A DNA stretch of 64,000 nt, taken from NCBI GenBank assembly GCA_024734555.1, contig JANPWX010019821.1:1590417-1654416 (forward strand). The letters are read 5' to 3'. The stretch is from Trochalopteron elliotii (taxonomy: Eukaryota; Chordata; Aves; Passeriformes; Leiothrichidae). The position numbers and the translations under genes were made by a program. Below, piece by piece: positions 37,283-50,900 of this stretch. How positions within the stretch are numbered: position 1 is the first letter of the stretch; each line of letters starts with the position of its first letter. The notes under the pieces were generated by a model. It was not told where the DNA came from, made no database searches, and worked only from the letters and a program-made list of their open reading frames with translations.

Positions 37283-40200
37283 CTTATACTCAGTTACACT
37301 GTGCTTATACTCACTTCCACACCTGTACAACACAGTGTCATGCCATGTGAAGAGTCCTGCCCCTTCTTTTTGCTCTTCAGTTTTCTCTTCCACTGTTTCA
37401 GATCTGAGCCTTTCATATCTGAGGCTTTCATAACTGAGTGCTGTCTTTGTCTTCCCATCCAGCCTCACTTCTTTGACACTTAAAACCTGTGACACAGTAT
37501 ATTTCAGGTGGAGAGGAGTTTATGGTGTTGGGTATGCAACAAGGTTGTGAAAATAATTGCAGCCTCCTCAATCAATTTCAAACATGTTATGACTGAGTCT
37601 TTTCATCTGATTGTTTCTGCAGCCTCGGAAAAGCCTAAGACATGAGCTCAGCATCTGCAGTTCCACACTATTCTTCCTAAAAATTATTATTATTTTATTG
37701 GCTAGTGTAGTGAGAGACTGCAGAAGTGCTTGTTTGGTTTGACCAAACTTCTCAAACAGATGTTTTCCAATTGTGAGAGGATCTGGCCTTTATATAAATC
37801 AAGATCTTTTTTATATTGTGCTCAAGCACTGGAAGTAACAGCATAGTTTAGTGATGGTTTTCATAACTTGAAAGGTAAATTTCTAACTGGGTTGAATAGT
37901 AGTTGTATTTGTACTTGTATTGTTTAAATTAAAATGTAGGTCTATTGACTGCTCTTAGTCCATTTGCCTTCTAGCATTGTTCTGAGCATCTTCGAAGTAG
38001 TAAAATGAGACATCTCAATTGATGGGAGAAAAGTGGTTAGTAGAAGCAGAATACCAAAAACCCACTCAATCACTAATCAGTTATTATACTGACTTTGTCA
38101 GACCATAAATTGCAGCTATTGCATTTCCCCATAAACAGACTTCCCTACTCTGATACTGAGGGATGACATCTGGGACATGTTTGAAATATCACAAAAGGGG
38201 TTACACATATAATTTCTTCCAGATCATTCAGAGAGATAAACTAGGGTAGATGAGGGAAAGGATGAAACCAAGGGTGGCTTTGGTCCTGTGTTTCCCATAC
38301 TTCCTATGGCTTTTTGTCTCTTTTGGGAGACTCTGTATGCCAGCAAGTTTCTCTGATTATTTACTTCCACTGCACTCAAGTGCACAATTAATTATGGGCA
38401 AATTTTCTTCTCTTTCTTCTAGCAAAAGAAAAGTCATGTTGAAGTTCTGGCTCTGATGATATTTACTGTGTTTACTGAGCATCAGAAGGGGATGGCTGGA
38501 TATTCACTTTCTGACAGTGAGATCTACATCCAAGCATTTCCTCTTCTTGCTTTCTCTTTTCTGAAGGCTGCCCTCTGGCCACACAATTTTTCTACCCCTC
38601 TCTAGTGAGATTGCTTCCTTATTTCCAGATATGAGTCAAAATGTCTCCTGACAATCTTGAAGCAACTGCAAAGTACTGGATTGAAATTGTTTCCTTATGA
38701 CAATGAAATTAAAATGCTGCTTACAGTGATACAGATGTGAAGACTTTTTAAATGTGTGACATGGTTTTTAAAACCTTGTGCTTTAAATCCTGATTCCAGT
38801 GCTTGGGCTTGAGTTTTGAAATACAAATTGCTCATGTATTAAAGGGCAAATAGAAACAAAAGAGTAGTGCTACGCAAATTTGGCTGTGAAGCCATTATTT
38901 GTTCACATGATCATTTTCTCTTGCTTCTACTTACACAGAACCTTTAGCTTTCAGTTTTGCTTTGTCCTTTACATTGAGAAAGCCAAAAGTCACTGTGCAG
39001 TTCAGATACAACCACAAAAAAAGTTCACAAAGCTTTGAAATTCAAATTTTGTAAGGTCTCCAGCCAAATACCATAAGTAGCTTTCCACATACAGAGACAC
39101 TGGTCACAACTTTGCTTTGTAGATTTGCAAACCTGTGACTAATCAAAATTTATTTATGGAGTGCATTGCAAAACCTGAAGCCAGATGTGTTTTGCGTCAT
39201 TGAGACTTTATTGGGTACATTTAGTTGGAAAGCACATTTCTTTTTTACTCTCTTCATTGGGTAACATTTGCACACAAAAATTCCTTAACAACCCACAAAA
39301 TGCCTTTAAAATATTAATTTACTTTGTAGCTGAGCACTTGAAAGCTACAAGTGTGAGCTTATCAAGCTGTGTGACAGCTTTTTCATAGAGACATTTAAGG
39401 GTCTACACTGGGGGTACTCCATGCAGTCACATAAGAAATCTCGTGATAACTAGATGTTCATAACAGGGAAAGCAATGAAAGAACTCACTAGTATGTCGTT
39501 TTCTTGTACTTTGTTGTCATGGAGATATTAATCTGGAAAAAAAAAGATTAAAAAAAAAAGTAAATTGATTGATTTTCATAATTAGATAGGCTTAATTCAT
39601 ATCAGCTAAAGAACAGTAATGTATTCTGAAGCTCAGTTAGAAATGTGCACATATATTTTAAAAAACATAATCCCAAGCATATAGGAGTTAATGCATTTTG
39701 TATCATCCTGAATGAATTTTAAATGGACTGATTTTTAGAAAAATACATATTTGAAAACCCAGAAAGCAGTTCTTCTTCCCATACAGTAGGTAAATCCATC
39801 ATTTTTCAAAATTCAACACACACCATGGGGTGATTTCACTGCAAAACTATGGTTTTATTATATTTCTCAAATTCCTGTAGCCAGGATTAACCAGAAGAAG
39901 TTTAATATCATACCTGACAGATACAGGAACACAAAAAGTATTTATCAGTTATGTCAGAAGCCACTGAATGGCATTTGTACTTCATTCTTTTGTTCTTCAG
40001 TGTTTTGTCTGAAGAACTGACCTTCTCAGTTTAGAGACAGCCCACCAACCACAGTAAGACACAGATGCTGAATTGCTTATATTATTTAAAACATTGCAGC
40101 ATACTGTCCCTAGAGAGCAGAGCTGCACACTTACATGCAGAGGCCTGAATCAAGGACCTGCTGTTTCCTAGGTTTCATGGGCCAATAAAATCTAGGGGTT

Positions 40201-41580
40201 TTTTCCAAGCTTGTGGTAAACTCAGCTGCTGTACAGGTCTTTGAAGGAATAAAGGGATCATAGCGGAAACAAGGTATGAGTCTGTTTCATCCAGCACAAC
40301 CAAAACAAGAGGTCAGGTTTGGTCTTTCCCTTGTGCATTGATCAATACCTTAAGCCAACATATTAACCCCTTAACCATCACAGAAGGAGGCAATATGATA
40401 GCAAAAAAACCCCAAAACTCTAGCAATTTCCTTAGTTTCTCAAAACAAACAAACAAACAAACAAAAATACGAAATGAAAGAAAATTCTTGACCCCTACAC
40501 CCTCTCACCTCAGAAGGGAAATGTTTTATATAGCAAGTACTATATATTAAGCAAACACTACAAGAAGAGCAAATCTCTGTGCTGCACCTGTGACTATTTT
40601 ATAAAGAATCTGGTTCAGCCCAAATGAGGTGGAATAAAGGGAGAAATTAAAAACCTGTTTCACCTGTGGAATCTACTTATAGTTATGAAAGCATTAAATT
40701 GTGTTAGAACTGTGTTGTAGGAACTTTTTTAGGGAATATAGGATTTGAGAAGTCTTTGCTTAATTAAGGTTTTATTAAGAATATATTTGTTAATGGCATT
40801 ATTCTTTCCAAGTCAGTTGTTTTAAAAAGCTCTTCCCTCTCTGATGAATAGTATGGGGCTAGTAATATCTTTTCAAAAGTTCAGTTTATTTGTTGGATAT
40901 TAGATATGTGAGAGAAGTCTTCTCCTATAGAATTTTTTCTGTTTTTTATCAGTGTCTTTTTCTTATACTTTGTCTCTTAAGTTTACACAAAGTGAACAGA
41001 ATTTGACAGCCAAAAAATGATTTCTGCTATTTTATATAGGATGGTGTGTCTCCAAAGCGTTGGTTGTTATGTTTTTGTCTATACAAAATATACTTAAATA
41101 GCTGAATTTTCTCCTATTCATTCACATAGAAGGCAATGCTACAGCAAAAATGGTGCTAATGTTTTACTTTTTCCATTATATTGTAATTTTCAGAAGAGTT
41201 AAGGACAATGATAAATAATATATCTTGGAAATATTCATTGCATACAGTTTTTCTAATTAAAAATTATACATCTTAGAAATATTCTTAGCTCTTCCAATGC
41301 AATTCCTCTAAAACTATATATAACTGTCACATTTTGACCTGGTATCAGAAGGCACTTGATGCTGTACTTGGGCACCAAGTCCACTCTTGAGATCCTGTAA
41401 CATCTTCATGAACTTCTGGGGACAAAAGTGACCATTCTCAAGTGATGCCATTTAGGTTTTGCCTTTTTTCTTTTATATGTTCTCTGTATTCTTCACACAT
41501 ATATTTGTAGCTCTGTAGCCTTTTGTATTAGTGACTAGCTTTCCCAGAACTTTTCCCTAAACTTTTCCTTAAGGCCTTTC
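37283..41580. other. Unannotated non-coding DNA
   Basis: AT-rich unique-looking DNA with a short (AAAC)n repeat at 40442-40468. No supported gene or named transposon. All frames are 70 codons or fewer. Confidence 0.55.
40442..40468. repeat. (AAAC)n microsatellite
   Basis: Five or six copies of AAAC ending in an A-run. Confidence 0.92.
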
Positions 41581-41587
41581 CTTAAGC

Positions 41588-42035
41588 TGAAAGACAAAAC
41601 AAATCCCAGAGCTCCAAGCCCCAGGAGGTACAAGGCTCTGTGCTACCTTGGCTCCTTCTGATTACCAAGGCCGAGAACAACTTCTGGAGACACAGACACA
41701 TTCTCGTGGACAAAGTACAGCCAGTGCTGAAGGGGGAGCTCCAGAGAAGAGGCTTGACTTGGGGGAAAATTGCATCACTACTTGTCCTCCTAATAGATGA
41801 TTTTTATCAATTATGCTAGTTCCCTAAACCTTATAAGATGTACTCTATCCCGGCAGGGTGGGTGAGCTTTTGTGGACATCTTTCCATAACTGCCTCTGAA
41901 GGCCTTCAAATAAAGATCCCCTCAGTACTGAAATTATCTCAAGTTTCATTTCCAGATTGGGCAAAAGGCAACACAAATAAACATGAAGGAAGAGGTGTTT
42001 ATGTATGTATATGTATATGTAAATGATCCTCTTCA
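41588..42035 (+). mobile_element. Probable solo LTR (TATA and AATAAA grammar; ends uncertain)
   Basis: A GC-richer block in AT-rich DNA with LTR-like spacing: TATA-like CTTATAAGATG at 41830-41840, then AATAAA at 41909-41914 in 'cttcaaataaagatcccc', 77 bp downstream, as expected for the U3/R junction and the R/U5 end. Candidate ends are TG at 41588 and CA at 42034-42035. They are flanked by TTAAGC at 41582-41587 and 42037-42042, but the right copy is offset by one base from the CA, so the duplication is not clean. An alternative is an end near 41960. It could also be a chance promoter-like arrangement. Family not identified. Confidence 0.45.
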
Positions 42036-42042
42036 TTTAAGC

Positions 42043-44525
42043 TGGAGTTTGGGCTTCACTATTCCCAGTATCACTTATAAGGTTGATAAAAATCACAAAG
42101 CAAAAAATAGTAAGATTTCTGCCAAATAATTTTTGGACTAGAATGCAGCACAGTAAAGTGTTTTCCTGAAAGAGTACAGGCGTGTTATACTCAGTATTCA
42201 GTGTTCTGTTGAGTATTTCTCTTTGTCTGTAGCCAAGCTGAGGAAAGAAGGAAGGAAAGCTCATCAGGGACTTAGCGCGGGTTATCTGGAACAAGTATGC
42301 CTTTTGTGTTTCCCACTTATATTGTAGTGGCCTTCCCTCTCTATGAAGAAAACCCACCATAGGTGTCCTACTGGCTGGAGATTTTTTGAAAGGAGCAGCA
42401 TGTTTCCTGGCTTAATATGCCTCCCGTCATGTACTGACTATGTTGCAGGAGAGCCTTCTGGAAATCAGAAACAATCCCAAAGCAAAACTGGCCACTGCTT
42501 TATTCAAGAGAGAAAGAAGCAAGTTTCTAGAGAACATGCAGATTTATATCAGACAATCAGAAAAAAATATTATTGTTTTTCTTCATAAACCTACCCATAT
42601 ATAGATAGAATCTGTCAGCTTTGTTTTGTATGGATGAATTCCCTATAGCTTTGCAAAATTTTTCTAGTTTATCAAACAAACTACAAAGGAAAACACTGTG
42701 GAGAAAGGTTAGAACCTGGAAAACCTTGTGAAAATTTAATTGTTCTACACTTTCTCTTCCCTTCTGGACCCTTGTCCTCCTGTGTGACTGCAGGCACAAG
42801 GGGAAACTGCATAGCTCTTCCTTGGATGGGGAAGTGGGGAAGCACATTGGGGTCTGACATTGTAAGACTGCCAGGAGACCAAGCTAAGTGCACTGAAACC
42901 TTCCTCAAAACCAACCAAAGAAGAGAAGAAATGGACTGCAGCCACAAAAAGATAATACTCCTTCAATTATTTACTTTTTAAAAATGTTTGCTGCTGAAGT
43001 GCAGCTTTATGAAGTGGATACCTGCTTGACAATGTCACCCTGCTTCTGCTCTACTATGCTTCATTTATGAAAAACTGACATTTACAATGTAATTATTTTA
43101 AATTATTTGGGTTCTTTGATGTCTAAATGTGAACATTTTCAAAAGACTTTTTTTCATTAAAATATAAAAAGCAAATAAATGCGATATATTTTGGGCATTA
43201 GATCAGAAGACTTTAGTTAGATCTTTTTTTCCATGTCACCTCCTAAGGAAGGTCCACATTAAACTGCATAGTTTGCATGGCAAAATAAGTACAGCTTTTC
43301 ATCACCAGTGGTTCTCAGAGAAAGCTTGGTTTTCTAGTGGAACACACAATCTTCTGCTGGATTTAGCTCTGAAAGCAAACTAGATGTTTCTTCACTAAAT
43401 AATTGTGAACACAAGGGATATTCTTCTGTTGCCCTTGAAAAGCTCCCTGAATGACCTCTGGAGGAATTTGGACAGAAGATTGCTTTCAGATTTGTGACAG
43501 ATTGGTGTGTTTCTGAAGTATTGTATGAGTGTGCCTGCATAGTGTATATGTGTGTGTGTGCGTGCAAGCATAGATACAAAAAATTCTCATGGTCAAGCAT
43601 CAGTCAAACGGAATATAGTCTGTGTCTTGGCTTCGATTGGCAAAGAGGAAATTAAATGCTTCAAAGGATTATTAGGACATTCTAAAAATTGGAACATTTA
43701 AACAATAGGAAAAACATGAAGCAGGGCAAGAAGATGAAAGAGAAAGGCATACATGTAAAACCAAACTCAACAGATAAGTGTCCTGCTTTCAGACTTTCAG
43801 TAAACTTTTAGTGACTGCTGGCAAACTTGGTCTTGACTGGCTGCCAGATATGACCACTGTAAAGACATGCAAGACCTTATAACCCAAGAAACACCTCAGA
43901 CGAATTATTTAGCACTTTTCTCAAGTTCCCCCTTTCTCCTTCTAGTGCTTGCCTTAATATATTTCTTATATAAGGACATTTTTCTCCTACATAATCCCTT
44001 CTCTTTCTAATTTTCATAATAGAGGGATTTGATTCGAAACCCACAGTTATGTTAGGAAAGAGCTAGAAGCTGCAGCTTCTGGGAAAGGGAAGTAGGAGTA
44101 CTCTGCCCTCCAAGAAGAAGCAGGGTCAGTTTGTTTTTTCCTGGCTACTACAGAGCAATTTTTGTTTAGTTAGCAAGGAGATGATACATCTGACCTTCCC
44201 CACTCCTCTCTTTTAAATCGTGGTGAAGGTAATCTGGATTTCTTTAAGATGTCCAAAAGATCTTCAGCTAAGATCCTGTATCCTTAAAAATGACTCCAAA
44301 AGTTACTCTAGAGCCTCCGGGATGACACATTTTAGCAAGCATGGACAAGACTGAGTATGCTCTTACTAAGCAGCAGGTAGCTGATAAGTCAAATCTTTGC
44401 CCTCAAACTGGGTTTACGCTTGCCAAGGTAAAGCAATGAACTGCCAGAAAATGCTCAGAAGACAAAGACTACTGTGTCCTAGAGACTCTGAAAAAAGGCC
44501 CTGTTTTGGGGGTGTGGGTTTTTTT
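42043..44525. other. Unannotated non-coding DNA
   Basis: AT-rich sequence. A short TG repeat lies near 43543-43564. Frames up to 107 codons on the minus strand at 42037-42360 are unrecognised. Nothing else I can name. Confidence 0.5.
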
Positions 44526-44581
44526 GGGGGGGGGGGGGGGGTTTGTTTGTTTGTTTGTTTGTTTGTTTGTTTGTTTGTTTG
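44526..44581. repeat. G16 run followed by (TTTG)10
   Basis: Sixteen consecutive G (44526-44541) run directly into ten perfect copies of TTTG (44542-44581). A T-rich stretch follows (44586-44624) and then further G-runs (44626-44660). It creates a low-complexity Cys-Leu-Phe-Val frame that is not a protein. Confidence 0.97.
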
Positions 44582-46076
44582 GGGTTTTTTCTCTTTTTTT
44601 CTTTTCCTTTTTTTTTCTTTTTTTGAGGGGGCAGGGAGGATGGGGAGTTTGGGGGGGTGGTTGTTCAGACCTTTTCTCTGACCTGCTATGACTCCTTTGA
44701 GGATGGTGTATGATTTTAGCTCATGCTTGTGCTAAACAGCCCTTGGTAGCCCAATTTGTAAGATAGGCCTGGAGAAGCCTAAAAGTCCCATTATGATTAA
44801 CTGGAATGACTCTTGACTTTCATCAAAAGAGAATATCTCTTTACATGAGTTCCAAACATCTTCCCAAAATAGCTACATTCAGTACACTTCAGGTTCTTCA
44901 GAACATTACTGCATACAGGTTCATGTTATTGTTTTTAGTTTAGCGTGTTTTTCATGCCTTTTTACAGCTGATTGAATTATTTTTCTTGGAAACTAGTTAT
45001 CTAGGAAACATTTCTTTTATGTGGATGGTTCATTCTAAAAGTTAGTAAACATAATACTTTGCATATTTTTTCTGGATGACTTAATAAATAGCTAGCCTTC
45101 AAGTTATTGATACATTATTTATGTCAACTATTATATTTGTTTTCTGTTCATAGTTCTCAAAACACCTTGTTTTTATGGTTTTTGCAATTTTATTTTCTCA
45201 AGCTTGAAAACAACTGAAACAGATCATGGCAGGGTTCTTATAGCTACCAACTTTTCTTGAAGACAAATATAGCTCCAGTTCCTTCTCCTCAAATAGAAAT
45301 TTCTTCACTTGCAAATAGCAAATTGCTCTAGGGAATGAAATGTTCCAGCCAATTACCCAATTTTGCACTCCTTTGCTCAAAAAAAGATAATGAGACTGCA
45401 ACCAAACAACAAAGTTTAGACCCTGTCTGCAGTCATTTTAGAAATGTAAGCTATTCAAGCAGTTGAGAATTTTTGATCTGTTTCTACAATAAGGAAGGAT
45501 TTTTTTTTCCCCATGGATTTTATGAGGAATTACTCCCTTCATCCAGTGTCTTGTGCCCAGGTGTGGAAAATGAACTCTTAAATACTGAGTTTTTCTATCA
45601 CAGGTACCCCTGTTCCCACCTTTGGTGTGCATTGTTCTACCCCCACACTTTCCCTGTCATTGAGTCAATGATATCAGCAGCAACTGTGCCAGATGACTGG
45701 GACTATAGGGTACATTTTTACTACACGAAGCAGATGCTCTTCTTTATTTAACATTAATTAAAAATCAATCTGTCTTCTAAGTCTTCCCATCTGCAAAACA
45801 CATAGGCTCAGGAACTGCGTCTGGGATTTTGATTAAGTACATGTTTTTCTCTCCTCTTCTTTTAAAGGTATGAATGAAACATGAGGAAAATAACACCCAA
45901 ACTTCCATAGTGTGTGAAGATTTTACTTTTTTCTTTCTTTTTTTCTTCTTCAGCCATAGTAGATTATTTCTTACATCTAGGTTTCCGTAGAAACAGGAAG
46001 CTGATGAGTCAAACGTCCATGGGGATTGCCCTTATGGATATTTCAAAGCTGTTGGCAAGAATGAGGTAAATCACCT

Positions 46077-46099
46077 CAAACCTCAGCTTTTGAGGTTTG
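46077..46099. repeat. 9-bp inverted repeat with 5-base loop
   Basis: CAAACCTCA at 46077-46085, loop GCTTT, TGAGGTTTG at 46091-46099. A small hairpin-capable sequence with no known role. Confidence 0.85.
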
Positions 46100-47861
46100 G
46101 TGAAGAATGCACTACTGAAAAGGCTTCAGAGAACTTTGGAGGAGGTTCCCTGGCAGGGAGATATTCACTGAAATAATCAAGTGATCTATAGTTACAGTTG
46201 CTTGAAGTCCACTCTAACTGCAATTATCTGTCCTTAACCAGGCTCAGTTTGCAGAAAATACCCACCTCCCTCAGTGATTTCATTAATGGCTTGGAATAAT
46301 ATTGTGGAGAGCATAACTTATCTTCCAAGATCATCACAATTTTGAGACAATTATTCTTATCTTCCTGAAAGGGAGGAGACAGTTTTAAGAGAGAGTGCAA
46401 TTTCTGCTGTGCTGTGTGTGCTGATCTAGCTATTGACAGATTTTGAAGGAATTTTGCTGCATTTTCCTGGGTGAATGCTGGACTAGCTGAAGGATGGGAA
46501 ACCACATGAAATAAACTGGAATTTTGTTACAGGCCCAGGGAAGGTAAAACCTTAAAAACCCAGTTGCAAATGCATTTGCCATGAGCAGTTCTCTTACTCC
46601 ATGCAACCAGTCCTATGCATGTATTACACCATAATTAAAAGTCAATTAAAAACAGCTTTCCCAGCAGTTTACTTGACACTTGCACTGTAAAAACAAGAAA
46701 TGGAATGGCATAGTAAAGAACACTCAGTACAAAAGTTAACACAAACTAATTTATGAAAAAATTGTCATGTACAGAATTGTGCTATTTTACAGTAAAAATC
46801 ACCTATTTATGATTCATAGTTAAATTCTATGTCTAAATAACAAGTAAAATAGTAAGATTATGTTTAGTTTGAGTAGCTTTATCTTTGAAGACCCTAGTAA
46901 AGGATGTTTTATATGAGCTATTGCAACAAAACTGACATTCAATAGAGAAAAAAGAAGAGTAGAATAATCCAGTTTTGCCATTAGAGATGATCAAAGTTTG
47001 GAGATTCATTATTTCATCCACAGGCTTGGTAAAATACACTTTGAAGACATCAAATCCCAGGTCTGATACACCAAGTTCTAGGATCAGCACACGAAAACAA
47101 GGAACTGTATGGCTTTATCTTTCTTTCCCTTTCTCCAACAAATGTAGAGAAGTTGGAAGTCAGGGTAAATAAGAGTCAGACATATCAATTAATTTAGGAG
47201 GAAGCTGTTTGCAATTAAAATATGAAAAATCCCAAATGGTGGATGTTTTTGTGTTTAGTTAAAAACAGAACAAAGATGGAAACCCAGCTTGATTTGTCTT
47301 TCATTCTTTTTTTTAAATTGTCTAACCTTTTTTAAGGTATTTGAGTCAAGTCTTATTCTTTACTATTATTTGAGCTTTTTGGGTTTTTTCTCTCTTGTGC
47401 AACAGCATTATAAATTATGGGAAAACACTCCTTTTGTAAAACTGCAATATGATGTAAAATTATAAAAATGTATTATACAGTTCAAATAAAAGAACCAAGC
47501 ATGAAATCAGTGGAGAACCTGTCCACAGACATGTTTTCCCATATGAACGCAACAGATAAAAAATGTAATAAATTCATTCATCTACACCCACTTTAAATAT
47601 CTGAGCTGATCAGCAGTTTCACTGATGTGCGGCCAGACTTTGAAGTCTATCTTAGCTCTCTGGAATTCGACCAGCCACTTTCCAGACCATATAATGCATT
47701 GCAGATCTTTCCACATTATGTATTCCAGATGGCCATATACTTTGTGCATTTTGCCTTTCTTATTTAGGTTACTGGGGTGATTTGGGAATAAAACTTGCAT
47801 GCTACAAAGTGACAACTGACATATCCTTATGCTATCGTGCTGCTTAGATACTGATGATGGA

Positions 47862-47900
47862 CTTTAATGAATGTTTATGAACATTAATGAATGTTTATGT
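47862..47900. repeat. 20-bp tandem duplication
   Basis: 'ttaatgaatgtttatg' occurs at 47864 and again at 47884, a head-to-tail duplication with period 20. Confidence 0.88.
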
Positions 47901-50900
47901 TGTTTTTTCTCCCCTCCTTCAATCACTTTTATGTCACTGGATAATGAGAAACTGAATGTGACAGATTCTTCATTCATCACACCTAAGGCTTGAGTTTCAG
48001 ATGTGCAAGAACCCACAACTTTACATGAAATTAATCATAGCTGGAAAAACTTAGCACCTTTTGTAGATCAAGCCTCTGGTGAATGCAGGTTTCTCCTAGG
48101 ATTTCCACTATAAGAAAAGCAGCCCATGGATTGAATTAGCTTAGGCCCCCAAGCTTACTTTAGGGACTAGATTATCTGTATCATTGCAATCTTCTGCCTA
48201 AGGTTGAATTCAATCATTCTCACAGGCATCAGCAAGATCTTATCCACTGCCACCCAGAAAACAGCAGATAAGCAGCCAAGTAATATAAGGATCTTGTTCT
48301 CCTGAAAGGATCTGAGAACATTGTACACCTTGGGAGATATATCTATGTCATTTGTCACTCAGACCTCTAGATGAATCTTCATCTTCCACTTCATATTACC
48401 TGTTTTACTACATAGACCTGGAACAACGCTTAGGTTTCCTAAGGCTACATTATTCTCATCTTCCTGCCCTCATTTTGCACTGATCTCTCATTCCTTCCTT
48501 GAATCTGACAAGTCTGGAGAAGAACAAAGAAAAAAAATCTAAAAAAGAAGTAAAAAAAAGAAGGCACAGACAACTATGAACAGCCTTAAAGGAACACAGA
48601 TTTGAAACCTACAAAAACTTAGGTATAAGAACAGACAAAACTGCCAAATGTTGGCAAAATGAGGGGTTATTAGAAAAAAATGTTGTGGAATAACATCTAA
48701 AATATAATGCTACAAGCCTTGTTCAGTAAAGAGACGAAAATTTCATCACTGTAGAAAACTTCAGTGCTTTCCATGTAATGCCTCACACAATATCTCCCTT
48801 CAAAAAAAGAAGTTTCTGTTGTAAGAGCTAGATAATTGAAATAGGTTGTTTTGTATTGGTACCCAGTTAATGCCATCTGGAAACACAGATGTGGCTGGAA
48901 AAAGTGGGGTTTTTTCAAAAGGACTGAAGAAGCACAATGTGCACACTTGAAATGGGACATGAGATAACAGCAGATTTGTCAGGGATACCAGAACCCATGC
49001 TTGTTTCTATTTTCCATTGTTTTAACTGTTTACTTTGCAATATGCATTCTTCCATCAAAAATTTCATTACTGCCCCCTATCCTACAAAAAACGATGGCCT
49101 TTTAAATTTCAAACGCATGAAAACTGAGCTTCCAAGTTATTATGTTCCTGGCACAGCAAATGTCATTTAGATTGTAAAGACAAAAGTAATGGGAAACAAA
49201 TTCCCCCATATATGACACCACAGTGAAAGTCTCTGCTTCCCTCTGGCCTGTGGCTATTGTCCAGTCCCAAAAATGCCACTGTCTGGTATAGGTTATTTGT
49301 GACTATACCCTGATGCTCTTTACTGAGATAGGAGTAGCACATTACCTCCAAACATGATTTTCTGTCTCCTGCTGGAGACATTTCCCAGCACTACCTCAGA
49401 TACCTTGTGGCTGCTCTCTTGGCCTCCTGGTGTTACTGTGAGAACCAAGTGCCCACCGGGACTCTAGTTTCTAGGAAAATTCTGTGGAAAAGTGTTGGCA
49501 TCAGGAAGGTTATTGGATGTCCCCCAGTAGTAATGAGACTTTTTGACTATTTATCCTATGGTTTTCCAGTGTCCAGGCACCCTCCCACACCCTCTAAAAA
49601 AGCTTTTTTTCAGCTCTCCATGTGCTCCTCTGGTACATACCAGAGGAGAGAGATGTTATGACTCTACTTGTTGAGGGATAGCATGGCTAGAAAGTGAAAT
49701 GACAATCAAATTTTACTCCAGACACTGTCTTTTGTGCACAGATATTGCACAATTGTTTTCTTAGCCGTTGTATTTGCAAATAAGTTCTTCTGTATTTATT
49801 TATGTTTCTTCTGTAGCTCTTTTTATTTTCACTGTATTCACAAGGAGCACTTCCAACCAGAGCAAATTAGGAACTCTTTTAATGTGGTGATAAAAAAACA
49901 AAGCCCTTCCCAGTACATTTCAGTGGTTGGTGGGGTTTTTGCTGGCACCTGTGACTGACCAGCTGCTAGCAAGGGAAAAAATCCATGAAGCTGGAGTGCT
50001 TATTCCATGTTCTTTAACAAACCTTTACACTCAGAATAACAAAGTTCAGCTCCCAAAGACAGAAAATCTTTTGTTTTCTGTGTTTGCTCACCAAACAGGA
50101 AACAAGGCTATTTTCATATGTGCCACCAGGTAAACCATCACCTGAAATACAGCCTCCTACTTTAGAAGGGAAATTGTTGCATTAATCTCCAAAAATCTTC
50201 TTGCTCCCTTATTGGGGTTAATGTTAATTTTTTAATTTAATGTTCAAGAGAAGTGGCTTTTAAGCATAGCCCTGTTCTAAGTCACTGTTTCTCAGTTCAG
50301 CGTTTTGGGAATGAAAAATATTATTCAGTACATTTTTGTATTCCTATAAACTGCCTCTTATCCCTACTATCATGAGAAAAGGTATTGGGAGGTAGGTACC
50401 TAGCTTAGCTCCTGCAGATCTTATGCTGCTTATGCTCCGATTTTTAATAACATGTCCCCAAGGTGCTTCGACACACAATTGCAATTGGAATGGAGATCCT
50501 TACACCTCCTGCAAGCTTGTTTTTTCAGCCTAATGCAGCTGCCACTGTCCCATACACAGTTCCCAACTAAAGTAGGGAAGTGGGCAGGATCCGGTGGTTC
50601 ACACAGATACAACATGGGAGAAAAAAGAAGAAAAAAAACCACCAACAGTACAAATTACTTCAGTTTGATTTGCTTATACATGTTTTTGCATTACTACCAT
50701 CAGAATAGCCAAGTCGAGGATATATTCAGAGGTCTGAATGATGAGGCACGACTGTTGACAGGGTTACATCTCTCCCATTGTACAGCTGATTGAAGCAAAA
50801 CCAGTTAGCTGATCAAACCCATCAGCTCTGCCCCCTCACCTGGCCTGTGAGTGCTGTCTTTAACCCAGGCAAGCCAGCACCCATCCACAGCCATGTGGCT

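Noticed and set aside
44397..44691. Hydrophobic Cys-Leu-Phe-Val repeat frame that might pass as a membrane protein
   Set aside because: It is the translation of G16, (TTTG)10 and T-rich DNA.
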